Shown: positions 44,163-54,570, numbered from the stretch's first letter. The stretch is DNA of 64,000 bases from JACCTU01 sp963848525 (GCA_963848525.1 CAWKDZ010000001.1:496001-560000), one strand, 5' to 3'. A program made the numbers and translations. The notes: generated from the sequence alone by a model not told the origin.

Positions 44163-44176
44163 CGAACGCGCGTTTC
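44163..44176. promoter_or_regulatory. Degenerate second SOS box
   Basis: CGAACGCGCGTTTC has the CGAAC-N4-GTTCG shape with two mismatched bases in the right half, 2 bp from the perfect box at 44179. It may strengthen LexA binding cooperatively. Confidence 0.4.
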
Positions 44177-44178
44177 CG

Positions 44179-44192
44179 CGAACGTATGTTCG
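44179..44192. promoter_or_regulatory. Perfect LexA operator (SOS box)
   Basis: CGAACGTATGTTCG is an exact CGAAC-N4-GTTCG match to the Gram-positive SOS box. It lies 39 bp before the lexA start (44140) and 29 bp before the divergent lipoprotein start (44221), so it can repress both genes. Confidence 0.9.
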
Positions 44193-44220
44193 CCACCAGG
44201 GTAGACACTCCTTCGGACAG

Positions 44221-44556
44221 ATGTCAAGCCGAACGAAGCCGCTTCTCGCACTGGCACTGGCCGGCATCGCGGCCTGCGGGGGCGACAACCCGGTGAGTTG
44301 GACCGTCGAGCAGGCGGAATCGATCGCCGTGGTCCGCGGGACCCCGGTGAACGACCCGCGCTGCGAAGGCGTCGGCTCAGAGGTGGACGAACGCTTCGAG
44401 CGCTTCCGCTGTACCGCCGGCGCCCGCCGACCGACCGAGTCCGTCGACACCGTGGCGGTGCTCTACGAATTCGTGCCCGAGGAGGACTACGACGGTCCAG
44501 CCTCGCGACACCGGCTGGAGAAGGTCAGCTTCCTCGGCGGCCCGGGGATCCCGTGA
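44221..44556 (+). CDS. Small lipoprotein divergent from lexA
   Basis: 111 residues from ATG 44221. The lipobox LALAGIAACGG puts the anchor Cys near residue 19. The mature protein is acidic with two further Cys (DPRCEGVGS and FRCTAG), which could form one disulphide. No family is recognised. The start is 28 bp from the SOS box, which makes it a likely LexA-controlled gene. Confidence 0.72.
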   Translation: MSSRTKPLLALALAGIAACGGDNPVSWTVEQAESIAVVRGTPVNDPRCEGVGSEVDERFERFRCTAGARRPTESVDTVAVLYEFVPEEDYDGPASRHRLEKVSFLGGPGIP

Positions 44557-44755
44557 CTGCCTCGCGACCCGCCTCGGTCAGTACAACACTCCCGCCGACG
44601 ACCCGAATCAACCGCTCCGCAAGTGCGTCTTCCCAGGCGGAGTGACGAGGGCACCAGCTCCCCCAGATCTCCATCGCCTCAGAATAGGACCGCGGGCGAC
44701 CCGAGATCCAATCGAGTAACTCGAGCGTCGAGGGAGCAATTGCAGCCATACCCAA
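44525..44755 (-). CDS. Small hypothetical protein with winged-helix-like layout
   Basis: 76 residues; the second Met (44749) is an equally good start. It reads APSTLELLDWISGRPRSYSE, then WCPRHSAWEDALAERLIRVV and LTEAGREAV. The helix-helix-strand order with a closing VLTEAGREAV resembles small winged-helix or transcript-cleavage-like modules found in actinobacteria. No function can be assigned. It overlaps the convergent lipoprotein gene by 32 bp. Confidence 0.6.
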   Translation of the reverse strand: MGMAAIAPSTLELLDWISGRPRSYSEAMEIWGSWCPRHSAWEDALAERLIRVVGGSVVLTEAGREAVTGSPGRRGS

Positions 44756-44822
44756 ATCGTAGGCGCCGCGAGTGCCGGCTCTGCCGGCGCTCGCTCAGAG
44801 ACGCGCTCGGCAGGCCGGACGA

Positions 44823-44867
44823 CGCCCGAAAAATTGAGCCCGGCGAAGCCGGGCGATTTTTCGGGCG
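44823..44867. terminator. Nested bidirectional terminator after tRNA-Leu
   Basis: The outer arms CGCCCGAAAAAT (44823-44834) and ATTTTTCGGGCG (44856-44867) are perfectly complementary. An inner stem GCCCGGC / GCCGGGC with a GAA/TTC loop lies between them. Read from the tRNA strand the inner hairpin is followed by a run of five T, a standard intrinsic terminator. It begins 2 bp after the tRNA and also works for the opposite strand. Confidence 0.85.
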
Positions 44868-44869
44868 AG

Positions 44870-44955
44870 TGCGCTGGAGAGGACTTGAACCTCCACGGCC
44901 GTTTAAGGCCACTAGGCCCTCAACCTAGCGCGTCTACCAATTCCGCCACCAGCGC
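44870..44955 (-). tRNA. tRNA-Leu (anticodon GAG)
   Basis: 86 nt with acceptor arms GCGCTGG / CCAGCGC, D-arm TGGCGGAATTGGTAGACGC, anticodon loop giving GAG (TAGGTTGAGGGCCTAG), a long variable arm of the class II type and T-arm GGTTCAAGTCC. The discriminator is A and the 3' CCA is not encoded. It reads CUC and CUU leucine codons. Confidence 0.95.
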
Positions 44956-44998
44956 CTGAGGGATCGACAGTGTAGCCGCGCTCGTTAGGGTTCGGCCC

Positions 44999-46432
44999 GT
45001 GCGGGACGTCTGCGGCGCGGCGATGGACGCAGCTGTCGGTGCGGGGGCTACCTATGCCGACGCGCGGGCCGTCGTCGGGCGCACGCAGGGCATCTCGACC
45101 AAGAACGGCCGCGTCGAGAACGTCAGCGACCTCGAGACCGAGGGAATCGGCGTGCGCGTCCTCGTCGGCGGCGCCTGGGGCTTCGCCTGCGACCGGCGCC
45201 TCGACGCCGACGGCGCGCGTGACGCGGCGCTGCGCGCGTGCGCCTTCGCCCGGGCCGCCGGCCGCCGCGACGGGAAGGCGCTGGCGCCCCTCGCAGCGAC
45301 GAGCGGCACGTACCGCACGCCCGTGGAGCAGGACCCGTTCGCGGTCTCGCTCTCGGACAAGGTCGCGCTCTGCCTGCGAGCGGAGGAGGCGCTGCACCAC
45401 CCGGACGTGAAGGTGACGGAGGCGTTCGTGCGCGCCCGGCGCGAGCACAAGCTCCTCGTCACCTCCGACGGCGCCGAGATCGAGCAGGAGCTCTTCGAGA
45501 CGGGCGCCGGCATCGACGCGTTCGCCGTCGGTGACGGGGTCTTTCAGATTCGCTCGTATCCGTCCGCGCACAGCGGCTCGTCCGCGCAGGCCGGCTGGGA
45601 GTACGTCGAAGGTCTCGGGCTCGAGCGCGAGGCACCGCGCATCGCCGAGCAGGCGGCTGCGCTGCTCCGCGCCGACGTCTGCCCGTCGAAGGTGACGACG
45701 CTTGTCGTCGACGCGGAGCAGATGGAGCTCCAGGTCCACGAGTCGGTCGGGCACCCGATCGAGCTCGACCGCGTGTACGGCAGCGAAGCCGCGTATGCGG
45801 GCACGAGCTTTCTCAAGCCGAGCGACCTCGGCTCGCTCCGCTACGGCTCGGAGCGGATGAACGTGACCGCCGACGCGACGACGCCCGGTGGGCTCGGGAC
45901 GTTCGGGTTCGACGACGAAGGCGTGCCGGCGCGGCGCGAGTCGATCGTCGTCGAGGGCGTGCTCCGCGGCTTCCTCACGTCGCGCGAGACCGCGGAGCGG
46001 ATCGGCTCGGGCGCAGGCGGGTCGATGCGCGCAGACAGCTGGAACCGGATGCCGCTGATCCGGATGACGAACCTCCACCTGGAGCCGGGCGAGGGCTCGT
46101 TCGAGGACCTGCTTGCGGACGTGGACGATGGCGTCTACCTCGAGACGAACAAGAGCTGGTCGATCGACGACAAGCGGCTGAACTTCCAGTTCGGCACGCA
46201 GATCGCGTGGGAGATCAAGAACGGCAAGCTCGGCCGGATGTTCCGCGACGCGACCTACACAGGGATCACGCCCGAGTTCTGGGGCTCGCTCGACGCCGTC
46301 GCGGGGCCGGAGGCCTGGCGCATGCAGGGTCTGACGAACTGCGGGAAGGGTCAGCCGGGGCAGGTCGCACACGTGTCGCACGGCGCGTCCCCATGCCGCT
46401 TTCGCAACGTCCAGGTGGGCGTCAAGGCATGA
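44999..46432 (+). CDS. tldD: TldD metalloprotease subunit
   Basis: 477 residues from GTG 44999. The zinc site is HESVGH near residue 247 (HExxxH of the TldD family), in the stretch MELQVHESVGHPIELDRVYG. The N-terminal YADARAVVGRTQGISTKNGR and C-terminal LTNCGKGQPGQVAHVSHGAS match family landmarks. TldD and TldE form a heterodimer that degrades unfolded peptides and matures certain modified peptides. The stop overlaps the tldE start (ATGA at 46429-46432). Confidence 0.93.
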   Translation: MRDVCGAAMDAAVGAGATYADARAVVGRTQGISTKNGRVENVSDLETEGIGVRVLVGGAWGFACDRRLDADGARDAALRACAFARAAGRRDGKALAPLAATSGTYRTPVEQDPFAVSLSDKVALCLRAEEALHHPDVKVTEAFVRARREHKLLVTSDGAEIEQELFETGAGIDAFAVGDGVFQIRSYPSAHSGSSAQAGWEYVEGLGLEREAPRIAEQAAALLRADVCPSKVTTLVVDAEQMELQVHESVGHPIELDRVYGSEAAYAGTSFLKPSDLGSLRYGSERMNVTADATTPGGLGTFGFDDEGVPARRESIVVEGVLRGFLTSRETAERIGSGAGGSMRADSWNRMPLIRMTNLHLEPGEGSFEDLLADVDDGVYLETNKSWSIDDKRLNFQFGTQIAWEIKNGKLGRMFRDATYTGITPEFWGSLDAVAGPEAWRMQGLTNCGKGQPGQVAHVSHGASPCRFRNVQVGVKA

Positions 46433-47805
46433 AGGCGCCGGCGATGGACGTGCAGGAGGTCGCGGCCGACGCGTTGCGCGCGGCGGACGGCGACGAGGCC
46501 GAGGCGCTCGTGCTCAGAGAGCGGTCGGGCCTCGCGCGCTTCGCCTCCTCGGAGGTCCACCAGCCGACGCTGATCGAGAACTGCGTCGTCACGCTCCGGA
46601 TCGTCCGCGACGGGAAGGTCGGGACGGCGATGACGAACCGCGTCGACGGCCAGGGCCTGGCCGACGTCGCGGTGCGCGCCGGCGAGGCGGCGGACAGCGC
46701 CGTCGCGGAGCCCGACTTCCCAGGCCTCGCGCCACCGGAGAGCTCGCCCGACGTCGAGGGCTACGACGACGCCGTCGCGGCGATCGGGGCGGAGGAGCAG
46801 GCGCACCACGCGATGGCCGCGATCGACGCATCGCGCTCTCTCGGCCTGTTCGGCTTCTTCACGAGCGCCGTGACAGAGCTCGCGATCTCCTCGACGACGG
46901 GCGTCGACGCGTACCAGCAGATGACCGACGCGACCACGCTCGTGGTGGCGGCGTCCGAGGACGCGTCCGGTTACGCATCGCAGACGAGCTGGTCGGCCGA
47001 CGGCATCGACGCGGCCGCCGTCGGGCGCGAAGCCGTCGAGAAGGCCGAGCGGACCAGGAATGCGCAGACGGTCGAGCCGGCGCCTTACCGCGCGGTGCTC
47101 GAGCCGTACGCGTTCGCGGACCTGGTCGGCTACTTCTCGTACGACGCGTTCGGCGCGAACGGGCTGCTCGAGGAGCGCTCGTACCTCGCCGGCCGACTGG
47201 GCGAGCGGATCGTGGACGAGAAGGTGACGATCGTCGACGACGCGCTCGACCGGCGCGGGCTGCCGAAGCGGTTCGACTTCGAAGGAGCGCCGAAGCAGCG
47301 CGTGGCGCTGATCGAGAACGGCATCGCGAAGGGCGTCGTCTGGGATCGCACGACGGCCGCGCGGGCGCAGGACGAGCGCGCGTCGACGGGGCACGCGCCG
47401 CCGCCGGTCTACCGCCAGTACGGCCCGCTGACGTTCGCGCTCGCCGTCGAAGGCGGCGAGGTCGAGTCGCGCGATCGGCTCTGCGAGCTCGTCGGCGACG
47501 GCATCTACATCACGCGCCTCCACTACCTCGGGATCGTCGATCCCCGCGAGGGCGTGATCACCGGGATGACGCGCGACGGCACGTTCCGAATCCGCGACGG
47601 GAAGGTCGCCGAGCCGCTCGTGAACCTCCGCTTCACCGTGTCGGTGCCGCAGATGCTCGAGGACGTGCCCGGCCTGAGCCGCGAGGTGACGCTCGTCAAC
47701 TCGAGCGACTTCTACGGCGAGCGCTACCCGATCGGCACTCTGGTGCCGGCGATCGCGACGGCCCGGTTCAACATCACCGGGGTCGGCTCGGCGCCCGGGT
47801 TGTAA
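46429..47805 (+). CDS. tldE: TldE/PmbA, partner subunit of TldD
   Basis: 458 residues from ATG 46429, overlapping the tldD stop. It has the N-terminal EALVLRERSGLARFASSEVH and C-terminal YPIGTLVPAIATARFNITGV but lacks the HExxxH zinc motif, as expected for the non-catalytic subunit. LYGSPG-like and RDG motifs are conserved. The two form the peptidase complex. No modified-peptide precursor gene is evident nearby. Confidence 0.92.
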   Translation: MKAPAMDVQEVAADALRAADGDEAEALVLRERSGLARFASSEVHQPTLIENCVVTLRIVRDGKVGTAMTNRVDGQGLADVAVRAGEAADSAVAEPDFPGLAPPESSPDVEGYDDAVAAIGAEEQAHHAMAAIDASRSLGLFGFFTSAVTELAISSTTGVDAYQQMTDATTLVVAASEDASGYASQTSWSADGIDAAAVGREAVEKAERTRNAQTVEPAPYRAVLEPYAFADLVGYFSYDAFGANGLLEERSYLAGRLGERIVDEKVTIVDDALDRRGLPKRFDFEGAPKQRVALIENGIAKGVVWDRTTAARAQDERASTGHAPPPVYRQYGPLTFALAVEGGEVESRDRLCELVGDGIYITRLHYLGIVDPREGVITGMTRDGTFRIRDGKVAEPLVNLRFTVSVPQMLEDVPGLSREVTLVNSSDFYGERYPIGTLVPAIATARFNITGVGSAPGL

Positions 47806-47824
47806 GAGCGCGGCTCACGGAGAA

Positions 47825-47838
47825 CCCGCGATCGCGGG
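47825..47838. terminator. Palindrome after tldE
   Basis: CCCGCGATCGCGGG is a perfect palindrome 20 bp after the tldE stop and before the convergent secG gene. It is a likely hairpin terminator without a T-tract. Confidence 0.45.
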
Positions 47839-47913
47839 CGCGAAGCGGCCGCCTTCAGGGGTTTTCGCGCGGCGCGGATCCGCGCAAGCGGATTCGCGAC
47901 TTGCGCAGCTAAC

Positions 47914-48132
47914 TCAGAGCAGGTGCCAGAGCACGATCGTGTTGGTCGCGAAGAGCAGCGACACGAACACGGTCAGACGAGTGAGGTTCCGCTCGACGAT
48001 GTGCGTCCCGCCCTGGGACTGCGGCGTGAAGCCCATCCCGCCCATGCCGGCGTCGCGCCCCGAGTGCAGGAGCACGAGCGTGATCAGCCCGAAGGAGAGC
48101 AGGACGTGGAACGCCGCGAAGAAGCCGGTCAT
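47914..48132 (-). CDS. secG: Preprotein translocase subunit SecG
   Basis: 72 residues from ATG 48132. It has two membrane helices (AAFHVLLSFGLITLVLLHSG and VFVSLLFATNTIVLWHLL), separated by the Gly/Met-rich loop with GMGGMGF and the conserved TPQSQGGTHIVERNLTRLT. It is the small subunit of the SecYEG channel. It starts 16 bp from the stop of the gene encoding a receiver-domain protein on the same strand. Confidence 0.9.
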   Translation of the reverse strand: MTGFFAAFHVLLSFGLITLVLLHSGRDAGMGGMGFTPQSQGGTHIVERNLTRLTVFVSLLFATNTIVLWHLL

Positions 48133-48148
48133 GGCGCGGCCATGGTAG

Positions 48149-48544
48149 CTACCGGTCGGCGACTTCGATGATCGCCTCGATCAGCTCGGCGGCGATCCGG
48201 TCCTTGGTCACGTAGCCGGCGACGCCGGCCTGCCGGGCGCGGTCCACGTCCGCGCGTGAGTTCGAGCCGGTCAGCATCACGATGCACGCGTGCGGGTCGC
48301 GCTTGCGGATCTCCCGCGACGCGGCCAGCCCGTCGAGAACCGGCATTGCGATGTCCATCAGCGTCACGTCGGGCCGATGCTCTGCCCAGAGGTCCACCGC
48401 CTCGCGGCCGTCGCGTGCGTGACCGACGACGGTGATGCGCTCGTCCACGCCGAGGATCACCTCGAGCGCCTCGGCGAAGAGCCGGTGGTCGTCGGCGATC
48501 AGGACTCGGACGTCGGCGGCCACGATTCCGCCTCCACCCTGCAC
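48149..48544 (-). CDS. Single-domain response regulator
   Basis: 131 residues; GTG 48523 is a good alternative start because it precedes the domain directly (VRVLIADDHRLFAEA). Receiver landmarks: VTLMDIAMPVLDGL with the Asp, VMLTGSNSRADVD and the Lys of YVTKDRIAAE. There is no output domain, so it may act by protein contact. It lies 2 bp after the glycosyltransferase stop on the same strand. Confidence 0.85.
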   Translation of the reverse strand: MQGGGGIVAADVRVLIADDHRLFAEALEVILGVDERITVVGHARDGREAVDLWAEHRPDVTLMDIAMPVLDGLAASREIRKRDPHACIVMLTGSNSRADVDRARQAGVAGYVTKDRIAAELIEAIIEVADR

Positions 48545-48546
48545 TG

Positions 48547-49542
48547 TTACGGCCCGAATGTGAAGTCGGAGGAGGCCGCCCGCTCCAGGATCGCCTCCAC
48601 CCGGCGCGCCTGCTCGTTCACGTCATGGGCCTCGGCCGCCGCTCGCGCGGCCGGGTTCGGCACCGGGAGCGCCGCGGCGCGCCGCAGTCCGTCGGCGATC
48701 GAGATCTCGTCGAGCGGGTCGACGAGCGCGCCGGCCTCCGGCGGCACGAACTCCGGGGGGCCGCCGACGCGCGTCGCGACCACCGAGCGCCCGCAGGCCA
48801 TCCCTTCCAGCAGCGACTGCCCGAACGGCTCGAGCAGGCTGGGCTGGCAGAGCACGGTCGCCTCCGCGAGGTGGCGCGGGACGTCCGCGTGCGGGACGCG
48901 TCCGACGAGCCTGACGCGCGGGAGGCCCTCGAGCTGCGCGCGGAGCGGGCCGTCGCCGACGAACGTCAGCGTGCCGTCCTCCAGCCGCCCGAACGCACGG
49001 GCGAGCCGCACGACGTTCTTGCGCTCCGTCAGCGAGCCCACGCAGAGAAACGACGGCGCATGCGCGGGTGGCGGGAACACCGTGAAGCGCTCGAGGTCGA
49101 CGCCGGAGTCCACGACCTCGGTCTTGCCGCGCGCCTCAGGCACCTTGGCCTCGAGCTCGCGGCGGAGGTAGTCCGAGACGGCGATCACTGCGGACGCGCG
49201 ACGCACGGCGAAACGCGTCGCCGCGCGCACGCCCGGGATCGCGCCGACGTTGCGCACGTCGCGCCCGTGCGCCGTGAGCACGAGCGGCGCACGCTGGGCG
49301 AGCGCGGCGATCAGCCCGGCCGGGACGAGGAAGTGCGCGTAGACGACGTCCGGGCGCGCCGCGCGCCGGGCCGCGCGAGCGAGCTCGAGGTAGCGGCGCT
49401 TGCCGCCCGCGCGGCGGTCGATCACCGCTCGGTCGACCTCGTGGCCGCGCCGTTCGAGCGCCGACGCGAGCTGGGCCACGAACACGCCCAGGTCGGGATC
49501 GTCGGGCCCGGGGTACATCTGCGAGACGAGCAGGACGCGCAC
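48547..49542 (-). CDS. Glycosyltransferase, family GT4
   Basis: 331 residues from ATG 49542. N-terminal Rossmann region: VLLVSQMYPGPDDPDLGVFV, then YAHFLVPAG and VLTAHGRDV. Donor-binding C-terminal half: LCVGSLTERKN, VGDGPLRAQL, and EPFGQSLLEGMACGRSVVAT (EX7E motif). It likely moves a sugar to a cell-envelope or exopolysaccharide acceptor. It is followed by a response regulator and is divergent from an ABC-2 exporter, which may export the product. Confidence 0.88.
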   Translation of the reverse strand: MRVLLVSQMYPGPDDPDLGVFVAQLASALERRGHEVDRAVIDRRAGGKRRYLELARAARRAARPDVVYAHFLVPAGLIAALAQRAPLVLTAHGRDVRNVGAIPGVRAATRFAVRRASAVIAVSDYLRRELEAKVPEARGKTEVVDSGVDLERFTVFPPPAHAPSFLCVGSLTERKNVVRLARAFGRLEDGTLTFVGDGPLRAQLEGLPRVRLVGRVPHADVPRHLAEATVLCQPSLLEPFGQSLLEGMACGRSVVATRVGGPPEFVPPEAGALVDPLDEISIADGLRRAAALPVPNPAARAAAEAHDVNEQARRVEAILERAASSDFTFGP

Positions 49543-49568
49543 CGGCGCGGAAGCTAGCGTCTCCGCTC

Positions 49569-50543
49569 GTGGCCGTCGTCCACGTCGACGCGCTGACGAA
49601 GACCTTCAAGGTGCCCGAGCGCGAGGCAGGGCTGCGCGCGTCCATGCGTGCGCTCGTCCACCGGCGACACCGCGAGGTGCGCGCAGTCGACTCGATCTCG
49701 TTCGGGATCGACATCGGCGAGGTGGTCGGCTTCCTCGGACCGAACGGCGCGGGCAAGACGACGACGCTGAAGATGCTCTCGGGGCTTCTGTTCCCGTCCT
49801 CCGGCGAGGCACGTGTGCTCGGCCACGTTCCGTCGAAGCGCGAGCGCGAGTTCCTCAGCCAGATCACGCTCGTGATGGGCAACCGCAACCAGCTGCAGTG
49901 GGACCTCCCCGCGCTCGACTCGTTCGAGCTCAACCGCGCGATCTATCGCGTCCCCCGGCCGGACTTCACTCCGCTCCGCGACGAGCTGATCGAGCTGCTC
50001 GACGTGGGCGACCTCGTCCGCAAGCCCGTGCGCAACCTCTCCCTCGGCGAGCGGATGAAGGTCGAGGTCGTCGGCTCGCTCCTCCACAAGCCGCGCGTGC
50101 TCTTCCTCGACGAGCCGACGATCGGGCTCGACGTGACGATGCAGAAGCGGATCCGGGAGTTCGTCGCCGCGTACAACCGGCGCTACGAGGCGACGGTGCT
50201 GCTGACGAGCCACTACATGGCCGACGTCGAGGCGCTCTGCAAGCGCGTGATCGTGATCCACCACGGGCAGATCCTCTTCGACGGGGAGCTCGCCCGGCTC
50301 GGCGACCGCTTCGCTGCGTGGAAGACGATCGCGGTCGACCTCTCGGACGGCGGGGCCGACCTGTCGCGCTACGGCGAGGTGATGGAGGCGGACGAAGGGC
50401 GCGTGATCCTGCGCGTGCCGAGGGCCGAGACGGCGCGGGTCACCGCGCGGCTGCTCGCCGAGCAGGACGTCGCCGACCTCACGGTCGAGGACCCGCCGAT
50501 CGAGGACGTGATCGAAATCGTGTTCGCACAGGAGCGGGTGTGA
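49569..50543 (+). CDS. ABC-2 exporter ATP-binding protein
   Basis: 324 residues from GTG 49569. Walker A GPNGAGKTTT, Q-loop VMGNRNQLQWD, signature LSLGERMK, Walker B VLFLDEPTIGLD and LTSHYMADVEAL are all present. The C-terminal ~80 residues match the DrrA/NatA regulatory part. It powers the two permeases encoded downstream, with translational overlap (GTGA at 50540-50543). The substrate class is not indicated by the sequence. Confidence 0.92.
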   Translation: MAVVHVDALTKTFKVPEREAGLRASMRALVHRRHREVRAVDSISFGIDIGEVVGFLGPNGAGKTTTLKMLSGLLFPSSGEARVLGHVPSKREREFLSQITLVMGNRNQLQWDLPALDSFELNRAIYRVPRPDFTPLRDELIELLDVGDLVRKPVRNLSLGERMKVEVVGSLLHKPRVLFLDEPTIGLDVTMQKRIREFVAAYNRRYEATVLLTSHYMADVEALCKRVIVIHHGQILFDGELARLGDRFAAWKTIAVDLSDGGADLSRYGEVMEADEGRVILRVPRAETARVTARLLAEQDVADLTVEDPPIEDVIEIVFAQERV

Positions 50544-51364
50544 CGCGCGAAGCCGGACGCGTTCGCTCGCTCGTCGACTACTACCTCACGCGCGGCCGCA
50601 CGCAGATCCAGACGAACTTCCAGTACCGCGTCGCGACCTACTTCTTCATGATCGGGATGGTCGCCGAGCCGATCGTCTACCTCGTCGTCTGGACGACGAT
50701 CGCGGAGGAGCAGGGCGGCGCGGTGCAAGGCATCACGACCGGCGAGTTCGCCGCCTACTACATCGTCTGGACGCTCGTCCGGAACATGAACATCGTCTTC
50801 ACGCCGTACGGCTGGGAGTGGCGGATCCGCGAAGGCGAGTTCTCCGCCATGCTGCTCCGGCCGCTGCACCCGCTGCACGACGACATCGCCGGCTTCGCGG
50901 GATGGAAGTTCGTCGTGATCCTGCTGTGGCTGCCGATCGCGGCCGCGCTCTGGCTCCTGTTCGACCCGGTGCTCGATCCGACGCTCGAGGAGGTCGGTGT
51001 CTTCTTCGTCGCGATCTGGGGCGCATACCTGATCCGGACGATGTTCATGTCCATGCTCGGGATGATCACGTTCTGGACGACACGTGTGAGCGCGATCTTC
51101 GAGCTCGTGGTCGCGCTCGAGCTGCTGCTCTCGGGCCGCCTCGTGCCGCTGCCGCTGATGCCCGACTGGGCCGAGCGCCTCGCGGCTCTGCTGCCGTTCA
51201 TGTGGACGTTCTACTTCCCGATCCAGGCGCTCGTCGGCGACTTCTCGACGGCCGAGCTCCTGGGCGGGCTCGCGGCGCAGCTCTTCTGGATCGTCCTGCT
51301 GACCGGAGCGACGCTCGTCGTCTGGCGCTACGCCGTGCGGCAGTACGCGGCGGTGGGAAATTGA
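50540..51364 (+). CDS. ABC-2 type permease 1
   Basis: 274 residues from GTG 50540, overlapping the ATPase stop. Six membrane segments; typical phrases are YRVATYFFMIGMVAEPIVYL, FAAYYIVWTLVRNMNIVFTP and EFSAMLLRPLHPLHDDIAG. These match the uncharacterised COG4587-type ABC-2 permease. It forms a heterodimer with the next gene. Confidence 0.88.
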   Translation: MTREAGRVRSLVDYYLTRGRTQIQTNFQYRVATYFFMIGMVAEPIVYLVVWTTIAEEQGGAVQGITTGEFAAYYIVWTLVRNMNIVFTPYGWEWRIREGEFSAMLLRPLHPLHDDIAGFAGWKFVVILLWLPIAAALWLLFDPVLDPTLEEVGVFFVAIWGAYLIRTMFMSMLGMITFWTTRVSAIFELVVALELLLSGRLVPLPLMPDWAERLAALLPFMWTFYFPIQALVGDFSTAELLGGLAAQLFWIVLLTGATLVVWRYAVRQYAAVGN

Positions 51365-52146
51365 GGGCGCTGCGGCTCGCGTGGCTGTACTTCCGCGTCG
51401 GGGCGATGAACGAGCTCCACTACCGCGCGAACTTCTTCATCCAGCTGCTGCAGTCGGCCGTCGCCGTCGTGACTGCCGTCGTCGTGCTCAAGCTCGTCTA
51501 TTCGCACACCGACGCACTCAACGGCTGGAGCGAGTCGGAGCTTCTCGTCGTGACGGGCATCCAGATCCTGCTCGGCGGCGTGATCAGGACGTCGATCCAG
51601 CCGAACATGACGCGCCTGATGGAGGAGGTCAAAGACGGCAAGCTCGACTTCGCGCTGACGAAGCCGGAGGACTCGCAGGTGCTGGTGAGCGTTCGCGACG
51701 TGCGCATCTGGCACTCCGTCGACGTCTTCTCGGGCGCGATCGTCCTCGCCTACGGCATCGGCGGGCTCGACAGCGAGGTGGGCGCGGCCGACTCGCTGCT
51801 CTTCCTCGCGATGCTCGCCGTCGGCGCCGTGACGATCTACTGCTTCTGGCTGGTGATCTCGACGCTCGCGTTCTGGGTCGTGGACGTCTGGAACGTGATC
51901 GAGCTCTTCGACGGCGTGTACCAGACCGGGCGTTTCCCCGTTTCGATCTACCCCGGCTGGCTGCGGATCGGCGTGACCTTCATCGTCCCGATCGCGTTCG
52001 CGATCACGGTTCCTGCGGAGGCCGTCACGTCGCGGCTGGAGTGGACGACCGTCGGGCTCGCGCTCGGCTTCTGTGCCGTCCTGTTCGCGTTCACCCGCTG
52101 GTGGTGGCGGTTCGGGCTGCGGAGCTACTCGGGCGCGTCGGCCTAG
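51361..52146 (+). CDS. ABC-2 type permease 2 (TTG start)
   Basis: 261 residues from TTG 51361, which overlaps the upstream stop (TTGA). The membrane pattern and the motif DGKLDFALTKPEDSQVLVSV match the COG3694-type partner permease. It is coupled to permease 1. No ATG or GTG start gives the expected N-terminus RALRLAWLYFRVGAMNELHY, hence the TTG. Confidence 0.87.
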   Translation: MRALRLAWLYFRVGAMNELHYRANFFIQLLQSAVAVVTAVVVLKLVYSHTDALNGWSESELLVVTGIQILLGGVIRTSIQPNMTRLMEEVKDGKLDFALTKPEDSQVLVSVRDVRIWHSVDVFSGAIVLAYGIGGLDSEVGAADSLLFLAMLAVGAVTIYCFWLVISTLAFWVVDVWNVIELFDGVYQTGRFPVSIYPGWLRIGVTFIVPIAFAITVPAEAVTSRLEWTTVGLALGFCAVLFAFTRWWWRFGLRSYSGASA

Positions 52147-52148
52147 CG

Positions 52149-53729
<1,581 letters not shown>

Positions 53730-53906
53730 GACCTCATCGTACGCTCGACTCGTTGCGAGGAGGCGCCGGGGACCCCATTCCTCGCTAACCCCCTGGTGCC
53801 GGCGAAATCCGGCCGGCTGCGAAGAGCCGACGCCTCCTCGTCGCGTTTCTGTACCCGGGCTTTCCCCGTCCAAACGCGTAAAGCTTCCGTGAGTACGCTA
53901 GGCGCC

Positions 53907-54545
53907 GTGCGGGTCGTGGTGAAGCTGTTCGCCGGCCTCCGGGAGCGCGCGGGAACGGCCGAGCGGGAACTCGACCTCGACGACGGCGCGACGGTCGCGG
54001 ACGTCTGGCCCCGGCTCGACCTCGGCGACGAGCCACCGGGCCTTCTCTACGCCGTCCGGCGCGAGTACGCCGAAGCAGAGACCGCGCTCGAGGACGGGGA
54101 CGAGGTCGCGTTGATCCCGCCCGTGTCCGGCGGCGCCTACCGGATCACGGAGGAGCCGCTGTCGCTGGAGACGTGTGTCGGGGAGGTCTCGAGCGAGCGG
54201 GCGGGCGCGGTGGCGACCTTCACGGGCACGGTGCGGAGCGAGTCGCGCGGCCGTCGCGTGATCCATCTCGAGTACGAGGCGTACACCGAGATGGCCGAGA
54301 ACGTGATGGCCGGGCTCGCCGCCGTGCTGCGCGAGCGCTACGACCTGCACGGTGTCGCCATCCACCACCGCGTCGGCCGGGTCGAGATCGGCGAGGCCTC
54401 GATCGTGATCGCCGTCTCCGCGTCGCACCGCCGAGACGCGCTCGCCGCGTGCCAGGACGCGATCGACGCGCTCAAGGAGACGGTTCCGCTCTGGAAGAAA
54501 GAGGTGTACGAGGGCGGCGAGGAGTGGATCGGCCGCGGCTCGTGA
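53907..54545 (+). CDS. moaX: MoaD-MoaE fusion protein (MoaX-like)
   Basis: 212 residues from GTG 53907; the in-frame GTG at 53889 would add six residues. Residues ~1-80 are MoaD (RVVVKLFAGLRERAGTAERE, ending in VALIPPVSGG with the Gly-Gly that becomes the thiocarboxylate). Residues ~85-212 are MoaE (LSLETCVGEVSSERAGAVAT, GTVRSESRGRRVIHLEYEAY, IHHRVGRVEIGEASIVIAVS, WKKEVYEGGEEWIG). MPT synthase makes molybdopterin. In the fusion the Gly-Gly is internal, so it needs cleavage, as reported for mycobacterial MoaX. Confidence 0.9.
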   Translation: MRVVVKLFAGLRERAGTAERELDLDDGATVADVWPRLDLGDEPPGLLYAVRREYAEAETALEDGDEVALIPPVSGGAYRITEEPLSLETCVGEVSSERAGAVATFTGTVRSESRGRRVIHLEYEAYTEMAENVMAGLAAVLRERYDLHGVAIHHRVGRVEIGEASIVIAVSASHRRDALAACQDAIDALKETVPLWKKEVYEGGEEWIGRGS

Positions 54546-54570
54546 GGACTTTTTCGGCTACAACGAGAGC

